Of a stretch of 64,000 bases of DNA, positions 27,254 to 36,708 are shown one piece after another. The stretch lies in the NCBI GenBank assembly GCA_024809215.1, contig JANUBW010000004.1, forward strand, positions 372,001 through 436,000, given 5' to 3'. The DNA is from Niastella sp. OAS944. GTDB lineage: Bacteria > Bacteroidota > Bacteroidia > Chitinophagales > Chitinophagaceae. Both the position numbers and the translations under genes were made by a program. Within the stretch, counting starts at the first letter, position 1, and the number at the start of each line of letters is the position of its first letter. Under the pieces are notes generated by a model. The model was not told the DNA's origin, did no database searches, and saw nothing but the letters and a program-made list of their open reading frames with translations.

Positions 27254-28363
27254 CTACTTCACAAATTCTACTTCGCCAGAACCAAGGTCCTTTGAAGTAG
27301 CCACAGCTATCCCCCTTTGATCCTTATTATTCACCCCGCAGTAAAAATGATATACAACACCGTTATGTTTTACTACAAACGATTTATGGGCCCATTTTTC
27401 ATCAAATGGTTTTGAGGGCTCAATAAGGTTAGCGCCCTGCCAGTCGGTCCAGTTTACAAGGTCGTATGAACAGGCAAAGCGGTTGAATGCAGCTTTACGA
27501 TCCTGCCAAAAAGCTCCAAAATAAAACATCACATACAGGTCGCCCATTTGTTGAATAACTGCATCGCCGGTAATACCTACGGGGTGATGCATTACCGGTT
27601 CAGTTTGGTAACGTTTCCAATGCACCATGTCGTTTGATACGGCCATGCCAATACGCTCGAACCAACGCGTTTTTTTATTATCGATAGCGGTATCGCCATT
27701 GGCATTGTAATACATTACAAAAGGATAACCGGTGAGTTTCTTTTTATCCCAGATAACGGAACTTTTGAATTGCTTTTTATTTTCCCACCACCGTACATCA
27801 GCATCTTTTGAGGTAAGAACCGGTTGTGCCACCCGTTGAAATTCGGGTTGTTTTATCGGGTCCTTTGTACTATACGCCATACCGATGGATAACAAACCGG
27901 CTTCATAACCGCGTGCATTGCCACCGAAATACGACATCCAGTATTTTTTATTGTACGGCTGCCATTGATAACTGCCACCCCATTGCATATCCTGCAAAGC
28001 GGGGTACCCCGCACGTTGGTGCGCATCCCAAACAGTGGTATCCTGCGATAAAGACATCAATCGTCCCTTTGTGGTCCAATGCAGCAGGTCTTTACTTTCC
28101 GACAACCAGGTTTCATAACCACGGCCATCAAAGATCACATAGGTCATATACCAGGTACTGCCTTTGCGGAACACCGTGGGACAGTCGAGTTTTTTATCGT
28201 TATCAGCCGGTACTACCACCAGGCCGTACTTATAAGGAGTTTTTACCTGTTCGTAAACACGTTGCATTACTGAATCGGAAACCGCTTTTGGCGTTGTTTG
28301 CGCCCAGGCTGTCATTATACCTGCCTGAAGAAGAAGAATTGCCGTAATCTTTTTCAAAATCAT
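27254..28363 (-). CDS. Secreted five-bladed propeller glycosidase, GH43/GH130-like
   Basis: Predicted secreted glycosidase of the five-bladed propeller superfamily, about 369 residues from the ATG at 28363, with a signal peptide ending AWAQ. Repeated blades show KLDCPTVF near residue 57, TWLSESKDLLHWT, GMAYSTKDP, GMAVSNDMVHWK, TGDAVIQQMGDLYVMFYFG and IEPSKPF, and include acidic residues at plausible catalytic places (Asp of DCP, Asp of GDA, Glu of IEP). Annotation pipelines often call such proteins glycosylase or glycosyl hydrolase 43/32-like; I cannot place it in a named family. Upstream extension to 28480 would translate an iterated spacer and is rejected. It is convergent in function with the neighbouring GH2 gene and divergent from the plus-strand pectate lyase. 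Confidence 0.7.
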   Translation of the reverse strand: MILKKITAILLLQAGIMTAWAQTTPKAVSDSVMQRVYEQVKTPYKYGLVVVPADNDKKLDCPTVFRKGSTWYMTYVIFDGRGYETWLSESKDLLHWTTKGRLMSLSQDTTVWDAHQRAGYPALQDMQWGGSYQWQPYNKKYWMSYFGGNARGYEAGLLSIGMAYSTKDPIKQPEFQRVAQPVLTSKDADVRWWENKKQFKSSVIWDKKKLTGYPFVMYYNANGDTAIDNKKTRWFERIGMAVSNDMVHWKRYQTEPVMHHPVGITGDAVIQQMGDLYVMFYFGAFWQDRKAAFNRFACSYDLVNWTDWQGANLIEPSKPFDEKWAHKSFVVKHNGVVYHFYCGVNNKDQRGIAVATSKDLGSGEVEFVK

Positions 28364-28725
28364 TGTTTTAGTCGGTAAACCAATTGGCAAATCAATATGC
28401 AATTGGCAATGTGCAATTGGCAATGTGCAATTGGCAATTAATTCGCAGCTATAGCCTGCCTTTAATCGGGCACTCCGCAATGCGCGAACCCTTGCTTATC
28501 GCCTATTTCTATTGCCTATTGGCAATTGAAGATGTGGCGGGGGCTCAAAAAGTGGCATCGCCCGTCAATTTTTGCAAAGATATAAGCGTAAATAATACAT
28601 TTTATACAACCAGTCAGGTTTTGTACAACCATTACCGTTCAGAAAACGTCTAATAATAATCTAATCTTAAATCTGTCCTGTTTTATTACTTTTATCGTTC
28701 TAAACCCGCTTAAATATAAGCTGTC
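28364..28725. promoter_or_regulatory. Divergent spacer between GH43-like gene and pectate lyase
   Basis: A 362-bp region that must hold promoters for both strands, though no exact consensus was recognised. Positions 28381-28440 are an array of AATTGGCAATGTGC words next to the minus-strand start, and 28495-28530 holds a related GCCTATTGGCAATT stretch. The 200 bp before the plus-strand ATG are AT-rich and unique. Confidence 0.45.
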
Positions 28726-30165
28726 ATGAAAAATTGCTTTCCCAACCCTACAATTAAGTTAATATTTCTTGCACTTTCAATAATATCCTTTTCTAAAAAT
28801 ACAAAAGCCCAGCAAATTGCCTTTCCCCGGGAAAGACAAGTTGCCTTTCCCGGGGCCGAAGGTTATGGTAAATACGCCACTGGCGGCCGGGGTGGAAAGG
28901 TTGCCATTGTAACCAATTTACAAGATGACGGAGCAGGCAGTTTTCGCCAGGCGCTGGCCGCCTACCCCAACGAACCGCTTACCGTTGTTTTTCAGGTATC
29001 GGGCATTATTGACCTTGTTACCCCGTTGGTTTTAAAAAGATCGAACGTAACCGTTGCCGGACAAACTGCGCCCGGTGATGGCATTTGCCTGAAAGGCAAT
29101 TCCTTTATCATCAATGGCGCCAATAAAGGTGGCAACCATGGAAATATCATTATCCGGTATATTCGTTCAAGACCCGGCAGCAATTACTCAAAAGGCGTTT
29201 ATGGATTGGATATAGAGAATGCTCATGATGTTATTATAGACCACTGCTCTTTTAGCTGGGCCAATGAAGAGTGCGTGGCTGCATATGACGTTAAAAACAT
29301 TACCATTCAATGGTGCATTATAAGTGAAGGTTTGTACGAGGCGGGCCATCACAAAGGCCATCGTTCATATGGCGGCGTTTGGGGTGGACAATACGCATCG
29401 TTTCACCACAACCTGTTTGCCCATTTAAATAACCGCACTGTACGTTTCAATGGCGCCCGGGCCCACGATACCATGGCCATTGTTGATTACCGCTGCAACG
29501 TTAATTACAACTGGGGCAGTTCCAATGCCTGTTATGGCGGTGATATAAAGATCCCTGGTGGCACATCCCACGTAAACATCGTAAACAACTATTATCAACC
29601 TGGCCCGGCTACAGCCGATACGTTGAAATTCGTTCATGCATTATATGCAAAGAACCCCAATAACTCGGTTGGACAATGGTTTGTTGCGGGCAATTATATG
29701 GCCGGTAATAAAGAGCTCACAAAAGACAACTGGCTGGGTGTTGATCTTAGCGAACTGCCTGAAGAAAGCCGTAGCCAGGCAAAATCAGATACGGTATTTG
29801 CCGTAATGAGAATATCGAACAACGAGATCGCCAAGGAAGCTTATAAAACCGTACTGGCCGGCGCCGGCGCAACCCTGCCTAAAAGAGATGCCACCGATGC
29901 GCGTGTTGTGTACGAAGTGCAGCATAAAATAGCATCTGGTAAAGGTGTGTTTGGCAAGGCGGGGATTATTGACAGTCCGGCCGCTGTTGAAGGCTGGGCT
30001 GTTTACAACCAGGGTACGGTGTTAGCCGATACCGATGAAGATGGCATGCCTGATGCTTATGAGAAGCTGAATAAGTTACGTGCAACTATGTCTGCAGATG
30101 GTAATGCGGTTACATCAAGCGGATATACTAACCTGGAAGTTTATCTTAATAGTTTGGTGAAGTAG
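28726..30165 (+). CDS. Secreted pectate lyase (PL1-like), second copy
   Basis: Beta-eliminating lyase on homogalacturonan or pectate, 479 residues with a signal peptide ending TKAQ. Landmarks are FPGAEGYGKYATGGRGG near residue 40, GSFRQAL, NVTVAGQTAPGDG, IIRYIRSRPG, VIIDHCSFSWANEE and the histidine/glycine segment EAGHHKGHRSYGG. The C-terminus has a shortened calcium-binding-type segment (DTDEDGMPDAYE...YTNLEVYLNSLVK). It is diverged from the lyase at 15756-17408 and is the only plus-strand gene of the locus, so it has its own promoter. It ends just before a strong bidirectional terminator shared with the convergent GH2 gene. Confidence 0.85.
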   Translation: MKNCFPNPTIKLIFLALSIISFSKNTKAQQIAFPRERQVAFPGAEGYGKYATGGRGGKVAIVTNLQDDGAGSFRQALAAYPNEPLTVVFQVSGIIDLVTPLVLKRSNVTVAGQTAPGDGICLKGNSFIINGANKGGNHGNIIIRYIRSRPGSNYSKGVYGLDIENAHDVIIDHCSFSWANEECVAAYDVKNITIQWCIISEGLYEAGHHKGHRSYGGVWGGQYASFHHNLFAHLNNRTVRFNGARAHDTMAIVDYRCNVNYNWGSSNACYGGDIKIPGGTSHVNIVNNYYQPGPATADTLKFVHALYAKNPNNSVGQWFVAGNYMAGNKELTKDNWLGVDLSELPEESRSQAKSDTVFAVMRISNNEIAKEAYKTVLAGAGATLPKRDATDARVVYEVQHKIASGKGVFGKAGIIDSPAAVEGWAVYNQGTVLADTDEDGMPDAYEKLNKLRATMSADGNAVTSSGYTNLEVYLNSLVK

Positions 30166-30205
30166 TTCTTAGTTTTTAGTTCTTAGTTTTTAGTTCTTAG
30201 TTCAC
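30162..30205. repeat. TTAGTTC/TTAGTTTTTAG word array after the pectate lyase stop
   Basis: Five tandem near-copies of TAGTTCT/TAGTTTT begin at the stop codon itself (the TAG is part of the first word). Same pattern as other gene-end arrays in the window but with a different word. Confidence 0.7.
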
Positions 30206-30259
30206 AGGCTTTTATTCGAGACCACTAACAGACTTCTGGCATTCCTAATTTCAACTATA

Positions 30260-30301
30260 AAAAATGCTCAACGCAAATTATTTTTCGCGTTGAGCATTTT
30301 T
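30260..30301. terminator. Bidirectional terminator between convergent genes
   Basis: Perfect 15-bp stem (30260-30274 with 30287-30301) around a 12-nt loop, with A-run on the left and T-run on the right. It sits between the plus-strand pectate lyase and minus-strand GH2-malectin gene and can serve both. Confidence 0.9.
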
Positions 30302-30302
30302 A

Positions 30303-30340
30303 ATTATCACATTATCGAATTATCTCATTATCACATTAAC
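30303..30340. repeat. ATTATCACATTATCG word array at a gene end
   Basis: Degenerate tandem copies of an ATTATCACATT word, the same family as 12490-12526 and 59112-59144. The array ends at the base before the stop codon of the GH2-malectin gene. Confidence 0.7.
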
Positions 30341-33300
30341 CTACTGCACATCCAATCCACCAACCGCTACTCCCTCTGCATCCGTAGCAGTAATTCTTAT
30401 AATATACTTACCAGCGTTAATCATGGAGCCGGTAGTGGTGGTGACGTAATTCCATTTTCCGTCGCGTGTATTGGTAAATTCTATGGCTTCGGCTTTCATT
30501 ACCGTACCATCGGCCTGTATCAATTGCCATTGCCCTTTACGTGTTTCCGTACCTGTATTTGAATAACGGAATGTAATTGAATAAACATCGGCCACACCGG
30601 GTGTAATGGTAAAATCAATTTGGCCACCTGTTGGCTTGGTGAACACTACCGATTCGCGATTGTTTACCAATCGGCGTTCATTGCCTTTGCTATTGATTGT
30701 TGCCTGCGGCATTTTTATAGAGGTGGTTGGCTTTTGATCGAACGGGGGTTGTAAGGTTGTTACGGGGGTAACGATCACAGTACTCACTCCTTCGCCCAGG
30801 TTAATTTTAGTATTTGCAGTAACCCTTTTGCGATATAACCTAAGGGTTTGCCGAATGTTCTGCATCACCATTTTGGTATCCTCATAATCGTTTAACCACT
30901 CAGGCTTTTGCAAAACGCTATCGACTGCAATAAACACGTCTGCATCGTTAGCAACAACAAAAGACGGCACACCGGTCAATTTCCTGCCAGCTGGTATCTT
31001 AAACCATTCTGCTCCGTATAAAGTAGGCGGCAAAACAGTAATAGCACAATTGCTATCGCTTATATACTGTTGGTCGCCTGTATTTAACCAGCTCCTTGCT
31101 TCTGTTGGCCTTGCATCTAAAGACAACAGGTTACTTATCAAAGTAGGCGATGGTGCAGCAGGCGTCACTTTCACATCTTTCGTTGCAATGGCAATGGCCG
31201 CAATAACCGCCTGCCCCACTTTTGTATTTGGGAAAGAAATGGTTAATTGGCCGCCGGTAACATGTACATCAACTACTTTCTTCAATGCACGGTTACCAAC
31301 TTCAGACCAGATATCGAGGTCCCTGATCACCGTTTTATTATTGATGGCTACATCAAACACCCGCCAGCCTTTGGCATTCAAACCACCAATGCCCCACCAG
31401 GGTTCTTTGAAAAATAACTCCACCCGGTAATCGCCATCGGGCACAGGAAATTCATATTTCAATTGCTGCAGGCCATAACGAAAATCCTGGAACAAAGGCC
31501 AGTCACTGGTTCCAACGATATTCATATTGCGCTGGCGCTGGCTGGCAAAAAATGCCGGCATGCCGGGGAATTGTTTCGTCCAGCTAACAGAGCCCCAGGT
31601 ATCTTGTGATCTTTTCTCCCGATCGGCCAACCAGGTATTACCATTACTATCTTTATAATCGGCACCACCGCAATTCACTCTATATAAATAATTGAATCCT
31701 TTCGCTGGCGCCGTCATTAACGGCAACATACCCTCAGTAGATGGCAGCGATTTGTACAGCGCAGAAATACCCGGCGCCTGTGGTAAATGGTTTAAGACAA
31801 TAACATCTGTGGTTACCTTTTTACCTTTTACATAACCTATTGCATATAAAACGTTGTATTTAATATCAACACCATCCCATTGAAAATGGGTGCCAATGCC
31901 GTTGCGTTTGCGTTTACCCAGCGAAGCGTTATTTACATCATTTAACAATTCCACTTCATCGCAATTGCTATAAACGACAATACCGTCTTTTTTACCGGGT
32001 GCCGTCCACCGGTTGGGCCAGGTGTGCGATACAATGTACACCATGGGTGAGGTTTCCTTTGGCGCATAGTTGGCGCGGAACATATAAAATACATCCAGCG
32101 GTTCTTCCCAGGGCGTTAACAGGCCTTTATAATTAACAGGGCCAATGCGATCGAGCTCGCGATACCCTTCCCCACTCTGCACACGGCCGGGATTGTCGTG
32201 CGAAGTATAGAGCCAGAAGAAATGTCCACAGGTGCTATCTTTCACTGATTCGGCCAAACGCACTTTCATTTCCATGAGTTGCGTCATGCGGTCTTCACTC
32301 ACTATTCCGTTCTGTACAAAACCGCCTTTGGTATGCAGATCGAGCGTACGCCAGGCGCCGTACTCACCTATCAGTTGCTGACGAATAACATCACTGGCAT
32401 ACAAGGCGGGATTGCCGCCATAGGTGCCCGTCCAGTTTTGCGGAACGTCCCAATCGGTACCTTCACCGCCATTACAGGTGGTTACTTTTCGCTGAGTGGA
32501 AGTAGTTGGGTCAAGCTCACGGATGAGCTCAGTACATTCGCGGGCAAAATCCTCAGGGATCTTGCTTTCGTTTTGCAAACCCCATAATACCAGGCTCGGA
32601 CTATTCCGCCGTTCTATAACCCATTCTTTTAATAAGGTTTTAAAATTGCTTTTAAACTCAGGTGTATTGTACCATACGTGGGCGCTGAGTTGCGTCCACC
32701 AAAGCAGGCCCAGGCTATCGAGCAGGTATTGATAACGCAGGTTATGCGGCTGGTGTGCATCGCGAAACGCATTAAAGCCAACCGCTTTTATTTGTTGTAC
32801 ACGGGCGCGAACGGCCTCGTCGCTAAAGGCATGACTGGCGCCCATTAAATGTTCATACTCTGCAATACCATTGATGAAAACCGGTTTACCATTCAGGTAG
32901 AAACGACCGCCTACCTTACCAACCGGCCAGCTGATCCACCGAATGCCGTAAGGCGTTTCGGTAACATCTATTACCTTACCATTTTGTACTACTTCTGTTA
33001 CCAGCGTATAACAATACGGATCGGTTAACGACCATAAATGCGGGGTATTTATTTGCGGCAGCTGCTGTTTTGTTTCTGCAACCTGGCCTGGTTGTAAGGT
33101 ATTATTGGTAATCGTTTTTACCACCAATTGACGCGCCTTGTTCAACAGGCGTTGCGAAATGGCAATGGTAACGGGTCTATCGCCATAGTTCTTTACTGTT
33201 GTTGCCAGGTGTAATAGTGCCGACTTTGCCGATACGGCCGTATCGTTCCAGATGTGCACGCCAAACGGTTCTACCCGAACTGCATTGGTTGTTATTAAAT

Positions 33301-33877
33301 GTACCGGGCGAAAAATACCCATGGGTTGCGAACCTTCGCTAAAGCCCCGTTCATCGGAACAACCGCCACATACCCAGGGCAGGGTTTGAATATTGGCCGG
33401 ATGATCGGCACGCACCGCCAACAGATTTGGTTTATTACCATCAACTATTAAGTCGGTAACATCTATAGTAAAGGTTGTTCTGCCACCGGCATGCGCACCT
33501 GCTTTTTTACCATTTACCCAAACCGTGGCAAATGAGCCTACCCCTTCGAACCAAAGAAAATAACGTTTGCCTTGTTCCTTACGGGCAACTGTAAATGTTT
33601 TCCGGTACCAGGCATAGCCATGGCGATTGCCATGATGCAGGCGGCGATAGCCTTCATATGCATCCCAGTTGTGGGGCACGTTTACCGGCTGCCAGGCGGC
33701 GGTATTGTAAGATGGTTCTTCGAACCCATCATAGGCGTGTTGATTGGTATCGTTGGCGATGGAAAGCCAGGAGCTATTGAGAGAAACATCAACGCGACCC
33801 GACGTTTGTGCCGCGGCACTATCAAAACACAAAACTGAACTAACAACAGCAATATTTTTTATTATAGATCTCATCAT
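30341..33877 (-). CDS. Secreted GH2 glycosidase with malectin and C-terminal carbohydrate-binding-like domains
   Basis: Large multi-domain GH2 enzyme, 1178 residues from the ATG at 33877. A GTG at 33886 overlaps the upstream stop and is an alternative. Signal peptide ends SAAAQ. The jelly roll (VPHNWDAYEGY, YAWYRKTF) and Ig domain lead to the TIM barrel with Glu437 in LQNESK (acid/base) and Glu505 in IGEYGAW (nucleophile). The motif FRDAHQPHN replaces the usual RTSHNP. A malectin-like domain (YRVNCGGADYKD...FKEPWWG) covers about 720-880. The last 130 residues resemble a CBM6/CBM35 sandwich. It is translationally close to GH95 (stop and start almost touching), so the two enzymes are probably made together. 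Length is well above simple GH2 enzymes; substrate unassigned. Confidence 0.88.
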   Translation of the reverse strand: MMRSIIKNIAVVSSVLCFDSAAAQTSGRVDVSLNSSWLSIANDTNQHAYDGFEEPSYNTAAWQPVNVPHNWDAYEGYRRLHHGNRHGYAWYRKTFTVARKEQGKRYFLWFEGVGSFATVWVNGKKAGAHAGGRTTFTIDVTDLIVDGNKPNLLAVRADHPANIQTLPWVCGGCSDERGFSEGSQPMGIFRPVHLITTNAVRVEPFGVHIWNDTAVSAKSALLHLATTVKNYGDRPVTIAISQRLLNKARQLVVKTITNNTLQPGQVAETKQQLPQINTPHLWSLTDPYCYTLVTEVVQNGKVIDVTETPYGIRWISWPVGKVGGRFYLNGKPVFINGIAEYEHLMGASHAFSDEAVRARVQQIKAVGFNAFRDAHQPHNLRYQYLLDSLGLLWWTQLSAHVWYNTPEFKSNFKTLLKEWVIERRNSPSLVLWGLQNESKIPEDFARECTELIRELDPTTSTQRKVTTCNGGEGTDWDVPQNWTGTYGGNPALYASDVIRQQLIGEYGAWRTLDLHTKGGFVQNGIVSEDRMTQLMEMKVRLAESVKDSTCGHFFWLYTSHDNPGRVQSGEGYRELDRIGPVNYKGLLTPWEEPLDVFYMFRANYAPKETSPMVYIVSHTWPNRWTAPGKKDGIVVYSNCDEVELLNDVNNASLGKRKRNGIGTHFQWDGVDIKYNVLYAIGYVKGKKVTTDVIVLNHLPQAPGISALYKSLPSTEGMLPLMTAPAKGFNYLYRVNCGGADYKDSNGNTWLADREKRSQDTWGSVSWTKQFPGMPAFFASQRQRNMNIVGTSDWPLFQDFRYGLQQLKYEFPVPDGDYRVELFFKEPWWGIGGLNAKGWRVFDVAINNKTVIRDLDIWSEVGNRALKKVVDVHVTGGQLTISFPNTKVGQAVIAAIAIATKDVKVTPAAPSPTLISNLLSLDARPTEARSWLNTGDQQYISDSNCAITVLPPTLYGAEWFKIPAGRKLTGVPSFVVANDADVFIAVDSVLQKPEWLNDYEDTKMVMQNIRQTLRLYRKRVTANTKINLGEGVSTVIVTPVTTLQPPFDQKPTTSIKMPQATINSKGNERRLVNNRESVVFTKPTGGQIDFTITPGVADVYSITFRYSNTGTETRKGQWQLIQADGTVMKAEAIEFTNTRDGKWNYVTTTTGSMINAGKYIIRITATDAEGVAVGGLDVQ

Positions 33878-33882
33878 TATGA

Positions 33883-36708
33883 TCACAATTTCTTTAAGCT
33901 ACCATTGAATGAATAGCTGCCATTTTTCTTTGTTACAAACGTAATTACGTTTGTTCCGTATTTGAGGTTACAGGGCTTGCCCGACTTTGAAACTACTTTA
34001 ACAGTATTTAATTTACCCTGCTGCCATTTTAGATCGAGTACAAAACCACCGCGTGCGCAAATACCTCTTACTTCGCCATCGGGTAATTCAGCAGGTAAAG
34101 CGGGCAACAATTCAATAACACCGGTATGGCTTTGCACCAGCCATTCGGCTATACCCGAAGCACCGCCGAAATTACCATCGATCTGGAATGGCGGATGTGC
34201 ATCGAACAAATTATTATAAACACCACCGCGCTCAACACCACGCTCATCGATGGCCGGTGTGAACAGGTTCTTTATCATCAGTAATGAATGATCGCCGTCT
34301 TTAAAACGGGCCCATACATTCACTTTCCAGGCAAGGCTCCAACCGGTACCACCATCACCACGATAGATCAACGACTGACGGGCGGCTTTCATCATGGCAG
34401 AATCCTTCCAGGTAATATCGGTACCGGGAAATACACCATACAAATGAGAAATGTGGCGGTGCTGGTCCCTTGGTTCATCTACGTCTTCCATCCACTCCTG
34501 TAACTGGTTGTGTTTACCTATTTTATTGGGCGCTATTTGCGGAATCAGCGTTTTTAGTTTTTGCATAAAGGCCGCATCCTTTTTCAATACAGCGGCTGCA
34601 GCAATGGTATTTTTGAAAAGGTCGCGAATGATCTGGTGGTCCATAGTGGGACCAGCCACTAACCCGCCATGTTCGGGCGAGTTGGAGGGCGTACTAATGC
34701 GATAACCTGTTTTAGGATCTTTTACCAGGAACTTTTCAAAAAACTGCGCTGCGGCCAGCATGTTAGGATATTGCTGTCGCAGAAAAGCCGTGTCTTGCGT
34801 AAACAGGTAATGTTCCCATATGTGCAAGCACAACCATGCGCCGCCGGTAACCCATATGCCATGATTACTTGCATTGATGGGTGCCGTGCCACGCCACAGA
34901 TCGGTATTATGATGCAATACCCAGCCAGGTGCGCCATAATGTTTTTGTGCGGTTTGTTTACCGGCCTCGGCCAGTTCATTTATCATTTGAAACAATGGCT
35001 GCGTACAGGAAGAAAGGTTCAACACTTCGGCAGGCCAGTAATTCATTTGCAGATTGATATTGGTGGTATACTTACTGCCCCATGGCGGTGTTAACAGATC
35101 GTTCCAAATACCCTGCAGGTTAGCAGGTTGCCCACCGGGACGAGAAGAAGAGAGGAGCAGGTAGCGGCTGTACATTACAAACAAGGAGATCAACGAAGGA
35201 TCGTCTTGCATATTGAACTTACGAATACGCTCATCGGTTGGTAATGTGGCGTTTTTGCCGGCGGGGATATTAAAACCAAACGTATTATAAAACCGGCTGT
35301 AATCTTTTACGTGTGCCGCTTTCACTGTATTAAAGGAAACTCCTTTCACTCTATTCAGCGAAGTTTTACACAATGCCAGTGGATCACCCGATACATCTTT
35401 AAAACTTTTGAAACTGGATGCAGCAACAAAAACAAAACTTGCAGCCGTGGCCTTTTGCAATTCAATTGCGGTATCACTTACCATTAGCTCACCATCCGTT
35501 GCCATTACATAAAGAAACCCCACACCTTTTAACACGCCATTGCTCACCTGCAAAGAAATTGAAAGCGTTCTGCCGTCAATTTTCTTTACAACATATTTCT
35601 TATGAGGAGAATTTAAAACGACCTGTAATGACAATGCGCCCACTTTTCCCGACGTAAAATGCGCTACCAAACACTGACTGGGAGCATTTATAAAATACTC
35701 ACGGTTATAATTAACTCCATTTGCAGTATATGAAACTTTTGCAATGGCACTATCGAGATCCAATGACCGCTGATAATTGGTAACATCAGCGCCATGATTG
35801 AAACGAAAATACAGATCACCAAAAGGCAGATAGTCGGCCTCGTAACGCGGCATCGCCGGTGGGTTATCGTTCTGAATATTATACTTCCAGGGATTGGCAA
35901 GAGCTACCGTATCGGCATCGCCGCCTTCAGGATAAACACACAGTGTTCTACCTGTTTTCACGCCAATAAAACCACCTTTATCAAAAAAGTTGATCACCTG
36001 CACCGCCACTGTATTCTTTCCTTCTTTTAATAACGAGGCAGGAATGGTATATTTCCTTTTTTTACTGATGCCTTCATCGTTACCAACGGGTTTACCATTT
36101 ACATAAGTAAAATCCATATCCCTGATCCTACCCAGATCGAGCACCAGGTTCTTACCCAGCCATTTTGCAGGCACATTAAATGAAGTACGGAACCACAATG
36201 CACCATCGAGACCCATAAGCCCCGTGCGCTCCCACCCTTCGAGTATAGGCAGCTGCATGGTGGCCCAATTGTTATCATTGAAATCCGCTGCAGCAGGCGC
36301 TTCGTTTGTTCTTACCGATTTAAACCAGTTGTCTTTTTGAATATTGTAAGAACTATCTTCAGGATCTTTCAATCCCATAAAATATTTCTCGCCCATTTCT
36401 TCGGCCTCCTTTTGTTTACCCTCATTCAGCAGCTGACGAATAGGCTGCAGGTATTGCACGGCGCCGGCACGGGCATATTCTCTTGGGCGGCCGCTCCACA
36501 AGGTGGCCTCATTCAACTGTAAATGCTCCTCCTGTACCCCACCAAAAACCATGGCGCCAAGGCGGCCATTACCCAGGGGTAAGGCATCCGTCCAGGCGGC
36601 TGCGGGTTGTTTATACCACAATGTATTGGGATTTTGCGCGTTGAGCCGGGAAAAAGGGCCTATGGCCGTCAGTAAAAGAGAGTAACGAAGCAATGTTTTC
36701 AGGTGCAT
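33883..36708 (-). CDS. GH95 alpha-L-fucosidase/alpha-L-galactosidase with inserted jelly roll
   Basis: Inverting exo-glycosidase removing alpha-L-fucose or alpha-L-galactose. It has 941 residues from the ATG at 36708, signal peptide ending LNAQ. GH95 landmarks: WTDALPLGNGRLGAMVFGG at 39-57, LNEATLWSGRP at 65-75, QGIWND, INLQMNYWPAE, NTDLWRG, SNSPEH (candidate acid) and IDGNFGG near the C-terminus. Between FMG (residue 112) and YLPFGDLYF (293) lies an extra module of about 180 residues like the GH2 sugar-binding jelly roll (ALWFRTSFNVP, DFTYVNGKPVG, IPASLLKEGKNTVAVQV). A start at 36789 would read through an iterated GTTGAC spacer and is rejected. Its TGA lies 5 bp before the GH2-malectin ATG. 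L-galactose occurs in rhamnogalacturonan-II, so either activity fits. Confidence 0.88.
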   Translation of the reverse strand: MHLKTLLRYSLLLTAIGPFSRLNAQNPNTLWYKQPAAAWTDALPLGNGRLGAMVFGGVQEEHLQLNEATLWSGRPREYARAGAVQYLQPIRQLLNEGKQKEAEEMGEKYFMGLKDPEDSSYNIQKDNWFKSVRTNEAPAAADFNDNNWATMQLPILEGWERTGLMGLDGALWFRTSFNVPAKWLGKNLVLDLGRIRDMDFTYVNGKPVGNDEGISKKRKYTIPASLLKEGKNTVAVQVINFFDKGGFIGVKTGRTLCVYPEGGDADTVALANPWKYNIQNDNPPAMPRYEADYLPFGDLYFRFNHGADVTNYQRSLDLDSAIAKVSYTANGVNYNREYFINAPSQCLVAHFTSGKVGALSLQVVLNSPHKKYVVKKIDGRTLSISLQVSNGVLKGVGFLYVMATDGELMVSDTAIELQKATAASFVFVAASSFKSFKDVSGDPLALCKTSLNRVKGVSFNTVKAAHVKDYSRFYNTFGFNIPAGKNATLPTDERIRKFNMQDDPSLISLFVMYSRYLLLSSSRPGGQPANLQGIWNDLLTPPWGSKYTTNINLQMNYWPAEVLNLSSCTQPLFQMINELAEAGKQTAQKHYGAPGWVLHHNTDLWRGTAPINASNHGIWVTGGAWLCLHIWEHYLFTQDTAFLRQQYPNMLAAAQFFEKFLVKDPKTGYRISTPSNSPEHGGLVAGPTMDHQIIRDLFKNTIAAAAVLKKDAAFMQKLKTLIPQIAPNKIGKHNQLQEWMEDVDEPRDQHRHISHLYGVFPGTDITWKDSAMMKAARQSLIYRGDGGTGWSLAWKVNVWARFKDGDHSLLMIKNLFTPAIDERGVERGGVYNNLFDAHPPFQIDGNFGGASGIAEWLVQSHTGVIELLPALPAELPDGEVRGICARGGFVLDLKWQQGKLNTVKVVSKSGKPCNLKYGTNVITFVTKKNGSYSFNGSLKKL

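Noticed and set aside
28726..30165. CRISPR-like interpretation of the word arrays in spacers
   Set aside because: Words are 7-15 nt, degenerate and without spacers of constant length; no cas genes are present.
33878..33886. GTG start for the GH2-malectin gene overlapping the GH95 stop
   Set aside because: Two ATGs follow within nine to twelve bases and give the same signal peptide; ATG at 33877 is preferred, though GTG is not excluded.
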